The position numbers and the translations under genes were made by a program. DNA of 64,000 nucleotides from Odobenus rosmarus divergens (lineage: Eukaryota > Chordata > Mammalia > Carnivora > Odobenidae), in the NCBI RefSeq assembly GCF_000321225.1, contig NW_004450276.1:1668893-1732892 (forward strand), read 5' to 3'. The notes below the pieces were generated by a model that did not search any database, was not told where the DNA came from, and was given only the letters and a program-made list of their open reading frames with translations. Below, in pieces: positions 22,200-33,500 of this stretch; the first letter of the stretch is position 1, and every line of letters begins with the position of its first letter.

Positions 22200-22715
22200 T
22201 GGCAGATCATTTCCAAAGATGGCCACCAACCATTCCTCTCATTCCTGTAGGGGCCTGCTACTCCTTCCATCAAGAGGTAGAATTTATTTCTCCGTCCCTT
22301 AAATCTGGGCTGGTCTAATGGCTTGCTTTGAACAAGAGGAGGCAATGGAAGTAATGGGTCTTCACTTCACTGGGACCTCTGAGTCAGGGCTTTCAAAGAT
22401 CTTGGAGCTTCTGCCTTTGCTTTAGACGCCAGCCACCAGGTAAAGAAACTCAGCTAGACTATCAATATGATGAGAAACCAGATGGAGGAAGAAAGACCCA
22501 GCAAGCCCCAGCCATTCCACTCACCAGCTGAGGTCCCAGATGTGTGAAAGAAACCATCCTGAATGTTCTTGCCCAGCAGAGCTCCCAGCTGAATACAACC
22601 ACATGAGGGGTCCCTGAGAGGAGCAGAAGAACATCCCAGCCGAGGCCAGAGAATCCACAAAATCATGAGAACTAAGTGGTTGTTCTTTCAAGATAGTTTT
22701 GAGTAATGGATAACC
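22200..22715 (+). mobile_element. MLT1-like LTR, apparently solitary
   Basis: Landmarks: catcaagaggtagaatttat, taaatctgggctggtctaat, agaaactcagctagactatc, gctgaatacaaccacatgag, and cagccgaggccagagaatcc. No second LTR or internal region was seen nearby, so a solo LTR is likely. Confidence 0.6.
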
Positions 22716-23655
22716 GAGACAGATCCTCTGTCCCCCATGACAATAAAGAGGTTGTTTGGCAACATATATGCCTTGAATGGAGAGTTGCCTAGATGTGCGG
22801 ACAACTTCTGTGTAAGCCAGTGGACTTCTGGAAGGTGGGCAGTAAACTATGAAAAAATATGGCCAATTCTGAAAGGATGAAGAGAGGGCAGATAAACCAG
22901 GATGGAGCAGGAAGATTTGCCTAGAAGCTTTCAGAGTCAGGTCAGTGGCAGATCCCAGAAAGCCGAGTGAGACAATTTAGCAACCATCACCTCCTGAGTT
23001 CTCTCATGCCAGCCTGGGAGGGGGAAAGGGAACAAAAGACAAGCAGTTATAGGATGTCTCACTTTAGGTTTCCACGAAATCCATCCCTGAGCCATGGATT
23101 TGAGAATTTGCACAGACTGGTGAGGGGGAAGTTTGACACAGGGAAGGGAAGGCAGCCAAGGTTAGGGAGCCAGGTACCAGAGCCAGAGTCTGAGAATCCC
23201 CGAGAAATGGCACAACAAACACACTTTAGAACAATCCAGGCCAGGTTGCAGGAAAGCCAGAATGAACATACTCATGGGTTCATGTATATGTATGAATATG
23301 TGCTGGAAACGGGGTGGAAAATTCTTCCCAATATATTCCAAGAAACTGATTTTCTGGACGAAGGTAAAATAGCCAATGCACTGATTAAGGCTTACAGTTG
23401 AATCCGCAGACATTCCTAGTGTAAAGGAACTCAAGAGGCCATGCTCCCCGCCAAGTTAGAAACCAGACAAGCAGCAACCTTCCCTCAGAATTGAAGGGAA
23501 TTCCCCGACAGAAAGGAGACCTACAAACTCAATGGATCTAGAAGCTTTGCAGTCAGGGAGTCATGTCTTCTCACTTCTGCCTGTCACATCACTATAGGCA
23601 GGCAAGTGACAGACTAATTAATGCACCCAAGTCCCCAAGGCACTCCTAAGATAAT
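22716..23655. other. Unassigned non-coding sequence
   Basis: The longest frame is 144 codons at 22967-23401 on plus, with no recognisable domain, signal or exon border. I see no repeat family. Confidence 0.35.
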
Positions 23656-23669
23656 AAAAATTGTGTTTT

Positions 23670-23881
23670 GGGAGCCTGGGTGGCTCAGTTGGTTAGGCGA
23701 CTGCCTTCGGCTCAGGTCATGATCCTGGAGTCCCAGGATCGAGTCCCTCATCGGGCTTCCTGCTCAGCAGGGAGTCTGCTTCTCCCTCTGACCCTCTTCC
23801 CTCTCGTGCTCTCTATCTCTCATTCTCTCTCTCTCTGAAATAAATAAATAAAATCTTTAAAAAAATAAAAAAAATCTTTAA
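23670..23881 (+). mobile_element. CAN-SINE, subfamily with ccctcttccctctcgtgctc
   Basis: Full copy from ggagcctgggtggctcagtt to the A-rich tail. The perfect 14-bp TSD aaaaattgtgtttt lies at 23656-23669 and 23882-23895. Its CT-rich part matches, in reverse complement, the SINE at 29835-30067. Confidence 0.95.
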
Positions 23882-23895
23882 AAAAATTGTGTTTT

Positions 23896-24714
23896 ATGGG
23901 GACATAAATTTTAGTCGGTAATGAGACCAAATACAACTGAGAAGCCTGCTATATCAAAACATCAGACAAATCAATTATTATTTTCATGACAGAAGTCTTC
24001 AGAGTCACAAGAGAGAAACTGTGTATTCAGCAACTATAGTAAAATGCTCTGTATTAAATGAAAGAAAAAAATCAGATTGACACTTTTACCTTCTAATTGT
24101 TCTCTCTAGACCAGCTTCCTGATACAGCAACTTAATTGTTTATGCACTTGATATTAAAGGGCAGATGTTTAAATATTAGCTTATTAAATTGCTCATGATT
24201 TTCAGATATTTCCACTGCTAGACTACTCAAAGCGTATGTTTAATTTCTAATATTTCTTTAGAGGTTTTCGTAATTTTACCTTCCCTTCTATTTTTGTGCA
24301 CTGGTGAATGAATTCATTAGGTAGAAATGCTCCTTTTTAGAAGATATTCAAGTATGTATTATAATTGGATGACAATGAACTAAGTAATGACTAGTTTATT
24401 TGTTCTTAATTCTTTAATTTTTTATTCTTACTCTTTTGAGCATATGATGATTCTGATAAGAATATCCTAGTCTAAGGAATCAAAATATAACAAACACATC
24501 ACTTTGTGACATTGAGATTTGATTTTAAGAAAACTCAACAGATTTTGCACATTAAATAATAGCTTATGTTTGGCAATCTATAGTCAGAAACTGTAATTGA
24601 AAAACAACAAAAATATTTTTACACAAAGAAAAAGATTGAAGAAAAGAATTTCCTTCTCTTAGCACAACTAATTTACAAAATTCTAATAAACACCAGCCCT
24701 TTACCCTTCACAGA
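23896..24714. other. Unassigned AT-rich sequence
   Basis: No repeat, RNA gene or exon recognised. Confidence 0.4.
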
Positions 24715-24850
24715 GTGATGCAATTTATTAAGGCCTTATGGTCATTATTCAATCCATACTGCAACCTTTATTTTACAGATGGCAGAAAAGAGAGACTAGG
24801 AAACCAGCCCATGTTCTCACAACCACTAAGGAATGTGGTGCTCCAAAGCT
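24715..24850 (-). repeat. MIR SINE remnant, minus strand
   Basis: In reverse order to MIR: caacctttattttacagatg, agagagactaggaaaccagc, then tctcacaaccactaaggaat. Confidence 0.45.
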
Positions 24851-25214
24851 TATCCTCACAGTATTAACCCAAAATGAGAATTTTGGTGGCCTTTGGAACA
24901 TCAGAGATTTCCTCTCTTCAATTCCAGAGCATCAGGTCGACATTGTTGCAAAAGATTTAGGATCAAGATCTCACTTCCACTCCAAGTTTAAAATAATGTA
25001 TGGAAACCAGAGTTATGTCAGTCAAATTTCTTAAGCTTATCATTATACCAGTTCAGCAATTCTTGAACTGGGAAAACAGATACACTTAATAGTGCAAATT
25101 CTTTATTAAATAGTTTTAATTCGCAATAAACCCTCATCGTATAATACTCAAAAACAAGGAGAAAATGAGAAAGAAAATTATTGACCAAGAAACATAGTAT
25201 GAAACTTCAACATC

Positions 25215-25410
25215 TGAAAAGACATAGAGCTGTTTTGGAAAGACCCTAACAGATGCTCTGGTCCGGTTCCTACCTAAGTAGCAAAGGCATTTTTTTTTTT
25301 TAATCCAGTGAAATTAAGTAACTTCCCTAGATCACGTAGCCACTAAGTGGTGGAGAGAGAACAAGAACCTCACTTTCTTCCTTCTCCATGTCTCTCTCTA
25401 CAATGTGATG
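25215..25410 (-). repeat. MIR-type SINE remnant, minus strand
   Basis: ttaagtaacttccctagatc, acgtagccactaagtggtgg and agagaacaagaacctcactt follow the MIR core in reverse. A T-run at about 25291 interrupts it. Confidence 0.5.
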
Positions 25411-26525
25411 CCATCCTCTGTGACATCTTACAGACTATTCAAAAATAGATCGCTTTCATCACACGCATTAGAATAAATTTGAAAAACAAGAACATCCCTT
25501 TGGAGGACAAGCTTCGAGTTGATTAGACCCACAGTCCATCAGATGGATGACTATGCATTATTTCAGCCTACCTCTCCTGATTGTTACACTCTCTGATATG
25601 ACTCACTGTCGCTTTGGAAGGCACCTATTATGGTTTGAATTTCTGCATGTTTCTGGAAGTCATGGGGGAGAATTTGAATTATTTTGGGAATTATCAGTAC
25701 CACTGCTAGGTCTAGAAAATGCTCTGTGGTATTTCAAAACAGGGGCTAATGCAAACTTACTTGTAAAACAAGTCTTGAATATGTTTTAAATCCTAGATTG
25801 GATTCCTCCTTCATTCCTCAATCCTGGCACTGCTTCCAAGTCTTCAGACACTCATAAAATTAAAATTAGTTATAATATCCGTCTCAAGAACATTTTAGCA
25901 TGACTATCTCGCCACCTTCAGACACAAAGTTATAACTCCATATTTTTCAAATTAAGTCCTCTTATGCCCACTTGCCCAGAATTATGCAAGAATCCTGGAA
26001 GTTCCTTCCATCTAAAGTGGCCAGTATGGCTTCCAAATAGCAGGTAGAGAGAAAACTATAGATCTGATCAGCCTCTACCTCATTGCCATTGCTACCATTG
26101 TTTACTGTTTTAATGATGTCACTGGCAATTCTGATCCTGTTCAGACCATACATTTTCTTAAAACAAGAGAGATCCTTCCCTCTCTTGAAGGCATTTCGTG
26201 ACAGGGCACTTATGGCTAAGTTCTTTCATTCATATTCACCTGCTCAGTCATTATGCCCCAAGCCCACCCAAGCTAACAGAGGCAGGAGAGATGCGCAGCC
26301 TCGTCCAAAGGTTGCACTGGAACCAACCTCCCCATCCAAGGGGCAGGGTCTTACAGGGGGATCCATGGCTATGTGCCCAGACATCCCCTCCTTGATGTGA
26401 TCTCCATCTTGGGAATCTCTGATATCCTTGCAAGCCATCCAGACATCCATCAGCACTCCCTCAGTCCTCAAAGGGGTTCTGATATATTGACCTTCAATCA
26501 GAGAAATAATAAGCATTTTGTTCAT
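25411..26525. other. Unassigned non-coding sequence
   Basis: No repeat or exon recognised. Frames of up to 105 codons (26083-26400 plus) show no identifiable features. Confidence 0.4.
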
Positions 26526-26690
26526 TCAATCTTCATACAGACCCTATGAAGTAAATGTTAATTTTTGCCCCATTTTTTTCTGGTGAAGGAACAGAGACAC
26601 AGAGAAGTAAGGTAACATGCCTGGTAACTGACAGGGGGTATTTGAATGCAGGAAGCCTGGTTCCAGAGTCTACGCTTTTAACCGTATCTC
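26526..26690 (-). repeat. MIR SINE remnant, minus strand
   Basis: accctatgaagtaaatgtta, cagagacacagagaagtaag, gtaacatgcctggtaactga and a gaatgcaggaagcctggttc block give the full reverse MIR order. Confidence 0.65.
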
Positions 26691-26864
26691 CCTTAAGGTC
26701 TCGAGGAAAGAGACTGAAGTCTCTGCTTCCTGGAAGTTCCTTGAGCCCTATGTAAGGTTGTCTTTTCCTCTCCACCATCCCAGCCTTGATACCTAAACAA
26801 TTACAGAGCAAAGACTCTGTCAAACAGCAAAAGACCCCGGGTGATCCATTCTTAGGAGCAAGCT

Positions 26865-27012
26865 GCCTCACCTCACTCTGCTTCAGTTCTCCCATATGCA
26901 AAAGGGGATCAATCATCCTCCTTCATGGGGTTACTAAGTGTGAACTCAAAGTGTTAATACACGTGAAGTGCCTAGAACAATGCCTGGCACATAGTAAGTA
27001 CTCTGTAAGAGT
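26865..27012 (+). repeat. MIR SINE remnant
   Basis: cttcagttctcccatatgca, aaaggggatcaatcatcctc, gtgaagtgcctagaacaatg and cctggcacatagtaagtact are clear plus-strand MIR motifs. Confidence 0.7.
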
Positions 27013-27194
27013 ACTCTGACTACAATCCCACTACCTCTACGACTATCAATACTATTATTGATAGTTTTCCTCATCGTCAAGATGATACACAGGGGTAGGA
27101 AGAACAGATAATGCTTTTCAAGGTAAAATACCGTCTACTCGAGTTAGTCACCATTTAGGATGTTGTGTGTCATGGCTCCTGTCTATTAGGAGGC

Positions 27195-27619
27195 TGTATC
27201 AGTCAGTGCTCTCCAGAAAAACAGAAGCAATAGGCCGTGTGTGTATGTGTTTGTGTGTGTGTAGAGATTTATTTTAAGGAATTAGCTCATATGATTGTAG
27301 GGGCTGACAAGGCCAAATTCTACAGCTTAGGCCAGTAGGTTGGAAACCCATCGAAGAGTTCATGTTGAGTCTAAAGGTAGTCTGAAGGCAGAATTCCCTC
27401 TTCCCCAGAGGACCCCAGTCTTTTTTCCTAAAGTCTTCAACTGATTGGATGAGGCTCACCCACATTATGGAGGGTAATGTTTCACTCAAAGCCTACTGAT
27501 TTAAATGTTCATCACATCAAAAAATACCTTCACAGCAAGAACTAACTGGTGTTTGACCAAATATCTGAGTTCTGTGGCCTAGCCCCGTTGGAACATAAAA
27601 TTAGCCATCACGGGCATAA
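27195..27619 (-). mobile_element. LTR-type interspersed repeat, minus strand
   Basis: It runs from ctgtatcagtcagtgctctc through a (gt)n stretch, gagatttattttaaggaatt, cttcaactgattggatgagg and cacccacattatggaggg to cataaaattagccatcacgg. It is the reverse complement of the plus-strand copy at 33847-34388. A well-preserved member of this family. Confidence 0.65.
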
Positions 27620-28674
27620 TCGCAATCTATTATATTGGCTTTGGAATACAGCCACACACAAATGCTACATTTTGCTCCTCTGCCTCAGAATCCATCTCCA
27701 CCCAGAATTAGCCGCAGAGGAGAAGAGAGCCATCCACCACTCAGGTCATGAGTCCTGGTATATGTATGTGTGGCCACAGGCAGGAGGCAAAAATCCCCGA
27801 GAGCCCCATTTCAACAGCCAAGTCAGGGTCATGGAAGGTTTTGAGCTTTGAATTCCAAACTGCTGGGATTCTCTTTTCTCTGCTGGAATTGACCAGGAAC
27901 AAGAATTAGCCGTGTAACCATAAACCACGGAGCTGTGACAGTGCTACTGCCTTTGCAAAACACCACATCTATTCTAACAGAATTTAATGGGAAGCAAGAC
28001 CACCTCTAAGCCCAGGATGGAATCCTCCTCCCTTATTCATAAATGCGTTTCTCCTGATGAACTGCATCTTCCGGGGGAAATGACAGCTCTGTCACAGAAT
28101 GCTCACTTGGGCTGGGAGACTTTCAGTAGCCCAGGGATTTCCCAGTTATGAAGAACTGTCATCCTCTTCTACTGGGCTGTGGGGACCCAGGCTACGGTCC
28201 AATCTCCAGAGCCAAACAGTGAGGTTGAAAGAATGGTAGTGGCAGTTCAGCAAATAATTTTTAATTTTTTGCAAGTTAACTTAGGTGGCAGCCCCAGAGA
28301 GGTGCCTCTCAGATTTTCTCAAGAGCTGCTGTGGGGAGCCACTAGCTGCCACCCCCTGGGGACCCGGCATAGTGCTCACGTTGACGCCAACCTTCCAACG
28401 TGTAGTTCCCACAGGAAGGGTGCCCGGACCAGCCTACTCCTGCCCCACGTGGGACTTCTCCTTCGCTTTTACAGGGTTGAAAGGGTAACAACTGTTGTTG
28501 CTGTAACTCGGAGAGTCTCACCTCCTGTCTTGCCCACTGCAATCCCACCTTCTACTGGTTGTCAGGTACCATTATTAATAACTCCCTGAATATTCTCGAA
28601 GGCACTCATGTTGGATAATAAATCATACTGGTTACCCGAGCGGCAGCTTATATTTAAAGCTTTATCTAGTAAAA
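27620..28674. other. Unassigned non-coding sequence
   Basis: No repeat or exon recognised. Frames of up to 136 codons (28179-28589 plus) have no identifiable features. Confidence 0.4.
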
Positions 28675-28900
28675 TGTTTCCCAAAGTATGTTTTGTGGAA
28701 CACAACTCTTAGAAGATGCTCCAGGCAAAAGAGGTCACTACACAAACAAACTTGGGAAATAGTCCTGTAGGTGGGCAATGCACATCAGCGTGCTCACGTC
28801 TTAGAGAGGTCCTGGAGTAGAAAACCTTGTTTAACCTTGTTTTACTCAACATTCCCCAAGCTCACTGGACCATACATTTTAGTCTTGAATATATGATGCC
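28675..28900. repeat. Possible old MER-type DNA-transposon remnant
   Basis: aatgtttcccaaagtatgtt, ttgtggaacacaactcttag and an aacttgggaaatagtc stretch resemble the non-autonomous hAT-type repeats of mammals. The assignment is weak. Confidence 0.3.
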
Positions 28901-29810
28901 ACTGACATAAACACAGCCAAGACTGAATTCTCTCTTCTCGAAGCTACCCTTCAAAACAGTTCAAAATGTGAGGATGTTCCGAATATGGCAGCTGGTTCAC
29001 TAAGCGGTTCTGGCTTGATGCAGAAAACAACTGTCTCAGTCTGTTCTGGCTCCTGACTCACCTCTGAGTGCTGTTCACATTAGCCACTGTGATCCACAAA
29101 GGCATTTTGGCCCTCGGTCAAGTGAAGTCATTTGGATCTGGATGTTGCTTTTAATAGCCTGTAATTTTACTCATAAAATTTTTCAATTGCAAAAGTCCTC
29201 ATTTTGCGTACCAAATTGGGAATTTTGTGAGCAAATCACTTGATCCAGTCACTGAGGTGATTTCAAAGAGCCCTTTCCATCTGGCCAGGTCTCCTGCTCC
29301 CAGGCCTGCCAAAACTATGCCATAAACCCAGTTTCTCAACTTGGAATGTAGAAGTTGGCTGCGTCCGTGTTTAGTACACACCCAACTCATTCTGTCTCTT
29401 GGATCACCCACTTGCATCACGTGGATGCATACCTGTCCTCTAAGGGGCCACATCATGCTGTAGACATCTGCATATTCCCTACATGTTTTGGCAAAATGTT
29501 TTGTGCTGAGTACTTAGCTGCAAGAAAGGAAGGAAGAGAATGAAGGAGAGAGTTCATCAGATAAGAAGTACAAGGACATAAGGAAAATGAATAAAATACA
29601 ATGTCTCCTGTTTTTTTGGTTAAAGAAATCCTGATTCAATTCATTTCAGTCTTACATCATTTTCTGTAATCTCCCAACCAACTGAATTAGACACTAATTA
29701 TGAATTATACTGAAAGCTATATCAAGTACTCTTGATATGTAAGAAACAAATAGTGTCTAAATAATAATTTTTAAAATCCTTATATAAGGATAGAGTTCTC
29801 CTGTTGCTCT
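28901..29810. other. Unassigned non-coding sequence
   Basis: No repeat, RNA gene or exon recognised. Confidence 0.4.
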
Positions 29811-29834
29811 CTAAATACCAAAACTTGCTTTTAA

Positions 29835-30067
29835 GATTTTTTTTAAAGATTTTATTTATTTATTTGAGAGAGAGAGAGAATGAGAGATAGAGAGCACGAG
29901 AGGGAAGAGGGTCAGAGGGAGANNNNNNNNNNNNNNNNNNNNNNNNNNNNNNNNNNNNNNNNNNNNNNNNNNGAGCAGGGAGCCCGATGCGGGACTCGAT
30001 CCCGGGAATCCAGGATCATGACCTGAGCCGAAGGCAGTCGCTTAACCAACTGAGCCACCCAGCCGCC
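29835..30067 (-). mobile_element. CAN-SINE, minus strand, with internal gap
   Basis: Poly-T/aagattttatttatttattt at the left, agagcacgagagggaagagg in the middle, and gagccacccagccgcccta at the right read as a reverse CAN-SINE. The TSD is unusually long, 24 bp, starting ctaaatacca, at 29811-29834 and 30068-30091. It shares the rare CT-rich pattern of the SINE at 23670. Confidence 0.95.
29923..29972. other. Assembly gap, 50 N, inside a SINE
   Basis: Exactly 50 Ns between gtcagagggaga and gagcagggagcc. Alignment to the sister SINE at 23670 leaves only about 15 missing bases, so 50 looks like a placeholder. Confidence 1.
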
Positions 30068-30103
30068 CTAAATACCAAAACTTGCTTTTAAAATATAGTA
30101 TCA

Positions 30104-30319
30104 GGGATGTTTAGGTGGCTCAGTCAGTTAAGTGTCCAACTCTTGATTTCGGCTCAGGTCATGATCTTAGGCTCCTGGGATTGAGCCTTGTGTCATGCTC
30201 CACGCTCAGAAGGGAGTCTGCTTGAGGATTCTCGTTCTTCCTCTCCCTCGGCCCCTCGCCCCTCCCCCCCGGCTCACACTGTCTCAAATAAATAAATCTT
30301 AAAAAAATAAAAATGAAAT
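30104..30319 (+). mobile_element. CAN-SINE
   Basis: gggatgtttaggtggctcag start, gatttcggctcaggtcatga, and a caaataaataaatcttaaaa tail. The TSD aaaatatagtatca (30090-30103) is repeated as aaaatataatacca (30320-30333). It landed in the right-hand TSD border of the preceding SINE. Confidence 0.92.
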
Positions 30320-30354
30320 AAAATATAATACCAAATTTCCTGATTTGAAGAAAA

Positions 30355-30480
30355 CATAATAGTCTAATATATTACTATTATGTTATTATTACTACTAGTA
30401 TATATTATTATACTGTTATATTATTATTATTCAGTTGTTATAGTATTATGATTACATTACTATTACAATATTATTAAGTC
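30355..30480. repeat. (TTA)n-like low-complexity tract
   Basis: An irregular mix of tta, att and act triplets over about 125 bp, an old degenerating microsatellite. Confidence 0.75.
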
Positions 30481-30689
30481 ATCCAATGGGATAAAAGAGA
30501 ATGTCCCATTCATATTTAGCAAATATTGATCTCTTAAAATACAAATTTTTTAAACTACATAGCTCCTTGAGTTCTTATTATTACCTTTAATTTTCTGTCC
30601 TTAAAATTTGGGAGGAGTTATTTAAAATATAGTATCATTTTTCATATTCTTTTGGTTAGATTTGAAAGAAAGACTCTAAACAAGATAGT

Positions 30690-31190
30690 AATGATACATT
30701 ATGCAAAATCAACTAAATCCACAAAAAAACTTTTTTTCCTGTTTCCTCATCCCCTTTCTCTCCTCTCACTTGGATACTCTGATACGTGTATATTAGCTGT
30801 TTAAAGTTTTCCCACAGCTCGTTAATGATCTTTTCATGTTTAAAGTTTCTCCTTCTACGTTCATTTTGGATAGTTTCTAATTGCTGTGTCCTCAGTTCAT
30901 GACTCTTTTCTTCTGCTGTGTCTAATCTTCCATTCATCCCATCCAGTTTTATTTTTTGTTTTTTTAGTCTCAGACAATCTCATCTCTAGAAACTTGATTT
31001 GGGTCTTTTTTTTTTTTTTTAATCTCCCATGTCTCCATTTGTCTTTTTGAACATATAGACTATAGTAATCATTACGGTTTTAATGTTCTTTATACTGGTT
31101 TTAACATCTGTATCAATTCTGTGTCAGTTTTGATGAATTGATTTTTCTCTTTATTAGTTGTATTTTCCTTCTTCTTTACCTATCTGGTAA
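30690..31190 (-). mobile_element. L1 ORF1-containing remnant, minus strand
   Basis: A minus-strand open frame (30713-30937, 74 codons) has L1 ORF1-like patches: LDTAEEK, then a basic ERRRRNFKHEKI stretch, NELWENFKQ, and GEKGDEETGKKVF. This is the end of the coiled coil and the start of the RNA-binding domain in ORF1p. Upstream on that strand, T-rich sequence to about 31185 fits a decayed neighbouring L1 part. There is no functional ORF1. Confidence 0.55.
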
Positions 31191-31399
31191 TTTTTTTAAA
31201 AGATTTATTTATTTATTTGACAGAGGGAGAGAGATGGGGGAGGGGCAGGGGAGAGAGAGAATCTCAAGCACACTCCCCCCTGAGCACAGAGCCCAGCATG
31301 ACTAGGGGCTCAATCTCATGACCCTGAGATCATGACCTGAACTGAAATGAAGAGCTGGATGCTTAACCGACTGAGCCACCCAAGTCATCCAGGTACCCC
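31191..31399 (-). mobile_element. CAN-SINE, minus strand
   Basis: aaaagatttatttatttatt at the left, ctcatgaccctgagatcatg in the middle, gactgagccacccaagtcat and ggtacccc at the right. Diverged from the young copies. No clean TSD found. Confidence 0.88.
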
Positions 31400-31416
31400 A
31401 TGGTCTCCAGTGTCTT

Positions 31417-31627
31417 TTTTTATTTTAATTCAGTTAATTAACATACAGTGTATTAATAGTTTCAGATGTAGAGTTCAGTGACTCATCATTTGCATATAAC
31501 ACCCAGTGCTCATTATATCATGTGCCCCCTCCTTAATGCCCGTCACCCAATTGCCCCATCCCCCCACCCATCTTCCCTTCAGCAACCCTCAGATTGTTTC
31601 CTCTAATTAAGAGTCTCTTGTGGTTTG
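31417..31627 (-). mobile_element. Carnivore L1 3' end, minus strand
   Basis: ttaattaacatacagtgtat, gatgtagagttcagtgactc, catataacacccagtgctca and a cagattgtttcctctaatta end. A short TSD, cagtgtctt, at 31408-31416 and 31628-31636. Only 3' UTR is present. Confidence 0.85.
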
Positions 31628-31707
31628 CAGTGTCTTCTAAACCATGATGATACAGTTACGCAGAATCAACTAAATCCAAAAAAACTATTTTAAAATGAGA
31701 AAATAAG

Positions 31708-31901
31708 GGGCGCCTGGATGGCTCAGTCAGTGAAGCATCTGCCTTTGGCTCAGGTCATGATCCCAGGGTCCTGGGATTGAGCCCCGCATCGGGCTCCCTG
31801 CTCACTGGGGAGCCTGCTTCTCTCTCTCCCTCTGCTGCTCTCCCTGCTTGTGCTCTTTCTGTCAAATAAATAAATAAATTCTTTTAAAATATAAAAAAAA
31901 T
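31708..31901 (+). mobile_element. CAN-SINE
   Basis: gggcgcctggatggctcagt start and a caaataaataaataaattct tail. The TSD aaaatgagaaaataag (31692-31707) recurs as aaaatcagaaagtaag (31902-31917). Confidence 0.95.
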
Positions 31902-31917
31902 AAAATCAGAAAGTAAG

Positions 31918-32469
31918 AAATTTGACTAGTGGTTTAAAATGATGTCTGTCTGGCAACCGCTGATCCAGCTTTCTGAACTTCCCTTAAAATATGCTGCACA
32001 GCACAAGAAAATAAAAGTAATACCACTACAAAATCCTCGTATTGGAGATAATTTCCACTTAATGTCAGTCCAGTTGAATTGCAAACAAAATGAGACTAGC
32101 CCTACTGAACAGAATAAGGAAAGACTCTTCATCTGCCTCAGGATCATTTTCCAGGCCTAATACACAAGACCTAAATCACTGGGGAAGTTGGCCGCTGTTG
32201 TTACTCTTCTGCTTGAGTATAATTTTGAGACACTCAGAATGCTTTTTGGTCTTTCCTCACCTTCCATGCACACCCTCCCCCAGTGTCATCAGTTCCTGTC
32301 TTCCAAAATCCACTTGGAGACTGTGATCACCATGAACTCAACTGGGCAGAAAAGTAGGTGGAGTTCTGGAAGCGCAACTTTTCATTCTAGAAAATTTGAC
32401 TCTGCCCCGATTGGGTCAAAACCAAAGCATCTATACACCAATATTCTGGACCTTTCTCTTCCCTCCAAA
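31918..32469. other. Unassigned, perhaps decayed L2 toward the right
   Basis: Nothing clearly recognisable. The C/T-rich part after about 32240 may belong to the L2 that is clear from about 32470. Confidence 0.35.
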
Positions 32470-33500
32470 CCGTCTACTTGATATTATTACACTTGGAAGT
32501 CCCACAGACATTTTGAGTCCAGAGGAGTTCAAAATCTCCCCCCTCAAGGTTGCTTTCCCTTCAGTGTAACCTCTCCCTATAACACCATGCATCCCATTAG
32601 TTATCCCAGAAAATTGGTGGTAGTTTTGGACACCTCCCTCTCCCTCCTCCATATCCAAGGTTATCAGTCTGTCTCTTCAAAACTTCTTGGAGATACCCTC
32701 TGTTCCCCATCACCACTGCCATGCTGTGTGTAGCTATCATGGCTCCTCCCTTCTGCAATAACCTCCAAACCATTTCCTCACTGCCCCTCCCCCAACCCTC
32801 ACTACTCCAACCTCTCGGGGTGATCTCGAACCACATGTCCAATCACAGCACCACTCTGCCTAAAACCCTTTAGAGGCCTCCTATTCATCTTAGGAAACAT
32901 CCCAAGGCCACGCAACCAGGGCTTCATGGCCTGCATTGGCCCTTGCACTTGGCTCCAACCACCTCAGACTTCTTTGTGTCCAAATGCCCTGAGCTCCCTT
33001 CCGTCTCAGAAGCTTTGCACATTCCATCTCCTCTGCCTGAAATCGTTTTATTTCCACCCGATATGAAGCTGGCTTTAAATCACCCTTTATTACCTCAGTT
33101 TGAGGAATTTCCCACAACATCGTAAGCCCTCGATTCTAGGAAAGAGGCCCCGTTACGTGTCACGTCTTGCATTTTTTAAAAATTTTATTATATTGAGATT
33201 CAATTAATTAACATATAGTATATCATTAGTTTCAGAGGTAGAGTTCAGTGATTCATCGGTTGCATAGAACCCCCAGGGCTCATTACATCATGTGCCTTCC
33301 TTAATGCCTGTCACCCAGTCACCCCATCCCCCCATCCACCTACAGCCTGCATTTTCCTTTCACACCAAAAGTGTTACTAGAAGTTATTTATGTGATGATT
33401 TGTTCAATTTTTTCGCAACTCTGCCATTCCACACCTATCATAAGAGCGTCTCTACTACTTATACTGACTGCACAGATGAAGCTCTCAGTAAATATTTGTT
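32470..33500 (+). repeat. L2 LINE remnant, split by a young L1 tail
   Basis: Long plus-strand L2: gacacctccctctccctcct, aaaaccctttagaggcctcc, cttcatggcctgcattggcc, cagaagctttgcacattcca and, after the insertion, ctctcagtaaatatttgtta with aataaatgaa at the end. The L1 at 33176-33345 divides it. The frames inside are unrelated to any intact L2 protein. Confidence 0.75.
33176..33345 (-). mobile_element. Carnivore L1 3' end, minus strand, inside L2
   Basis: ttaaaaattttattatattg, attaacatatagtatatcat, cagaggtagagttcagtgat, then cattacatcatgtgccttcc. The TSD cttgcatttt (33166-33175) recurs as cctgcatttt (33346-33355). Confidence 0.88.

Noticed and set aside
22967..23401. 144-codon plus frame
   Set aside because: No recognisable domain, no splice signals noted, and no sign of codon bias; treated as chance.
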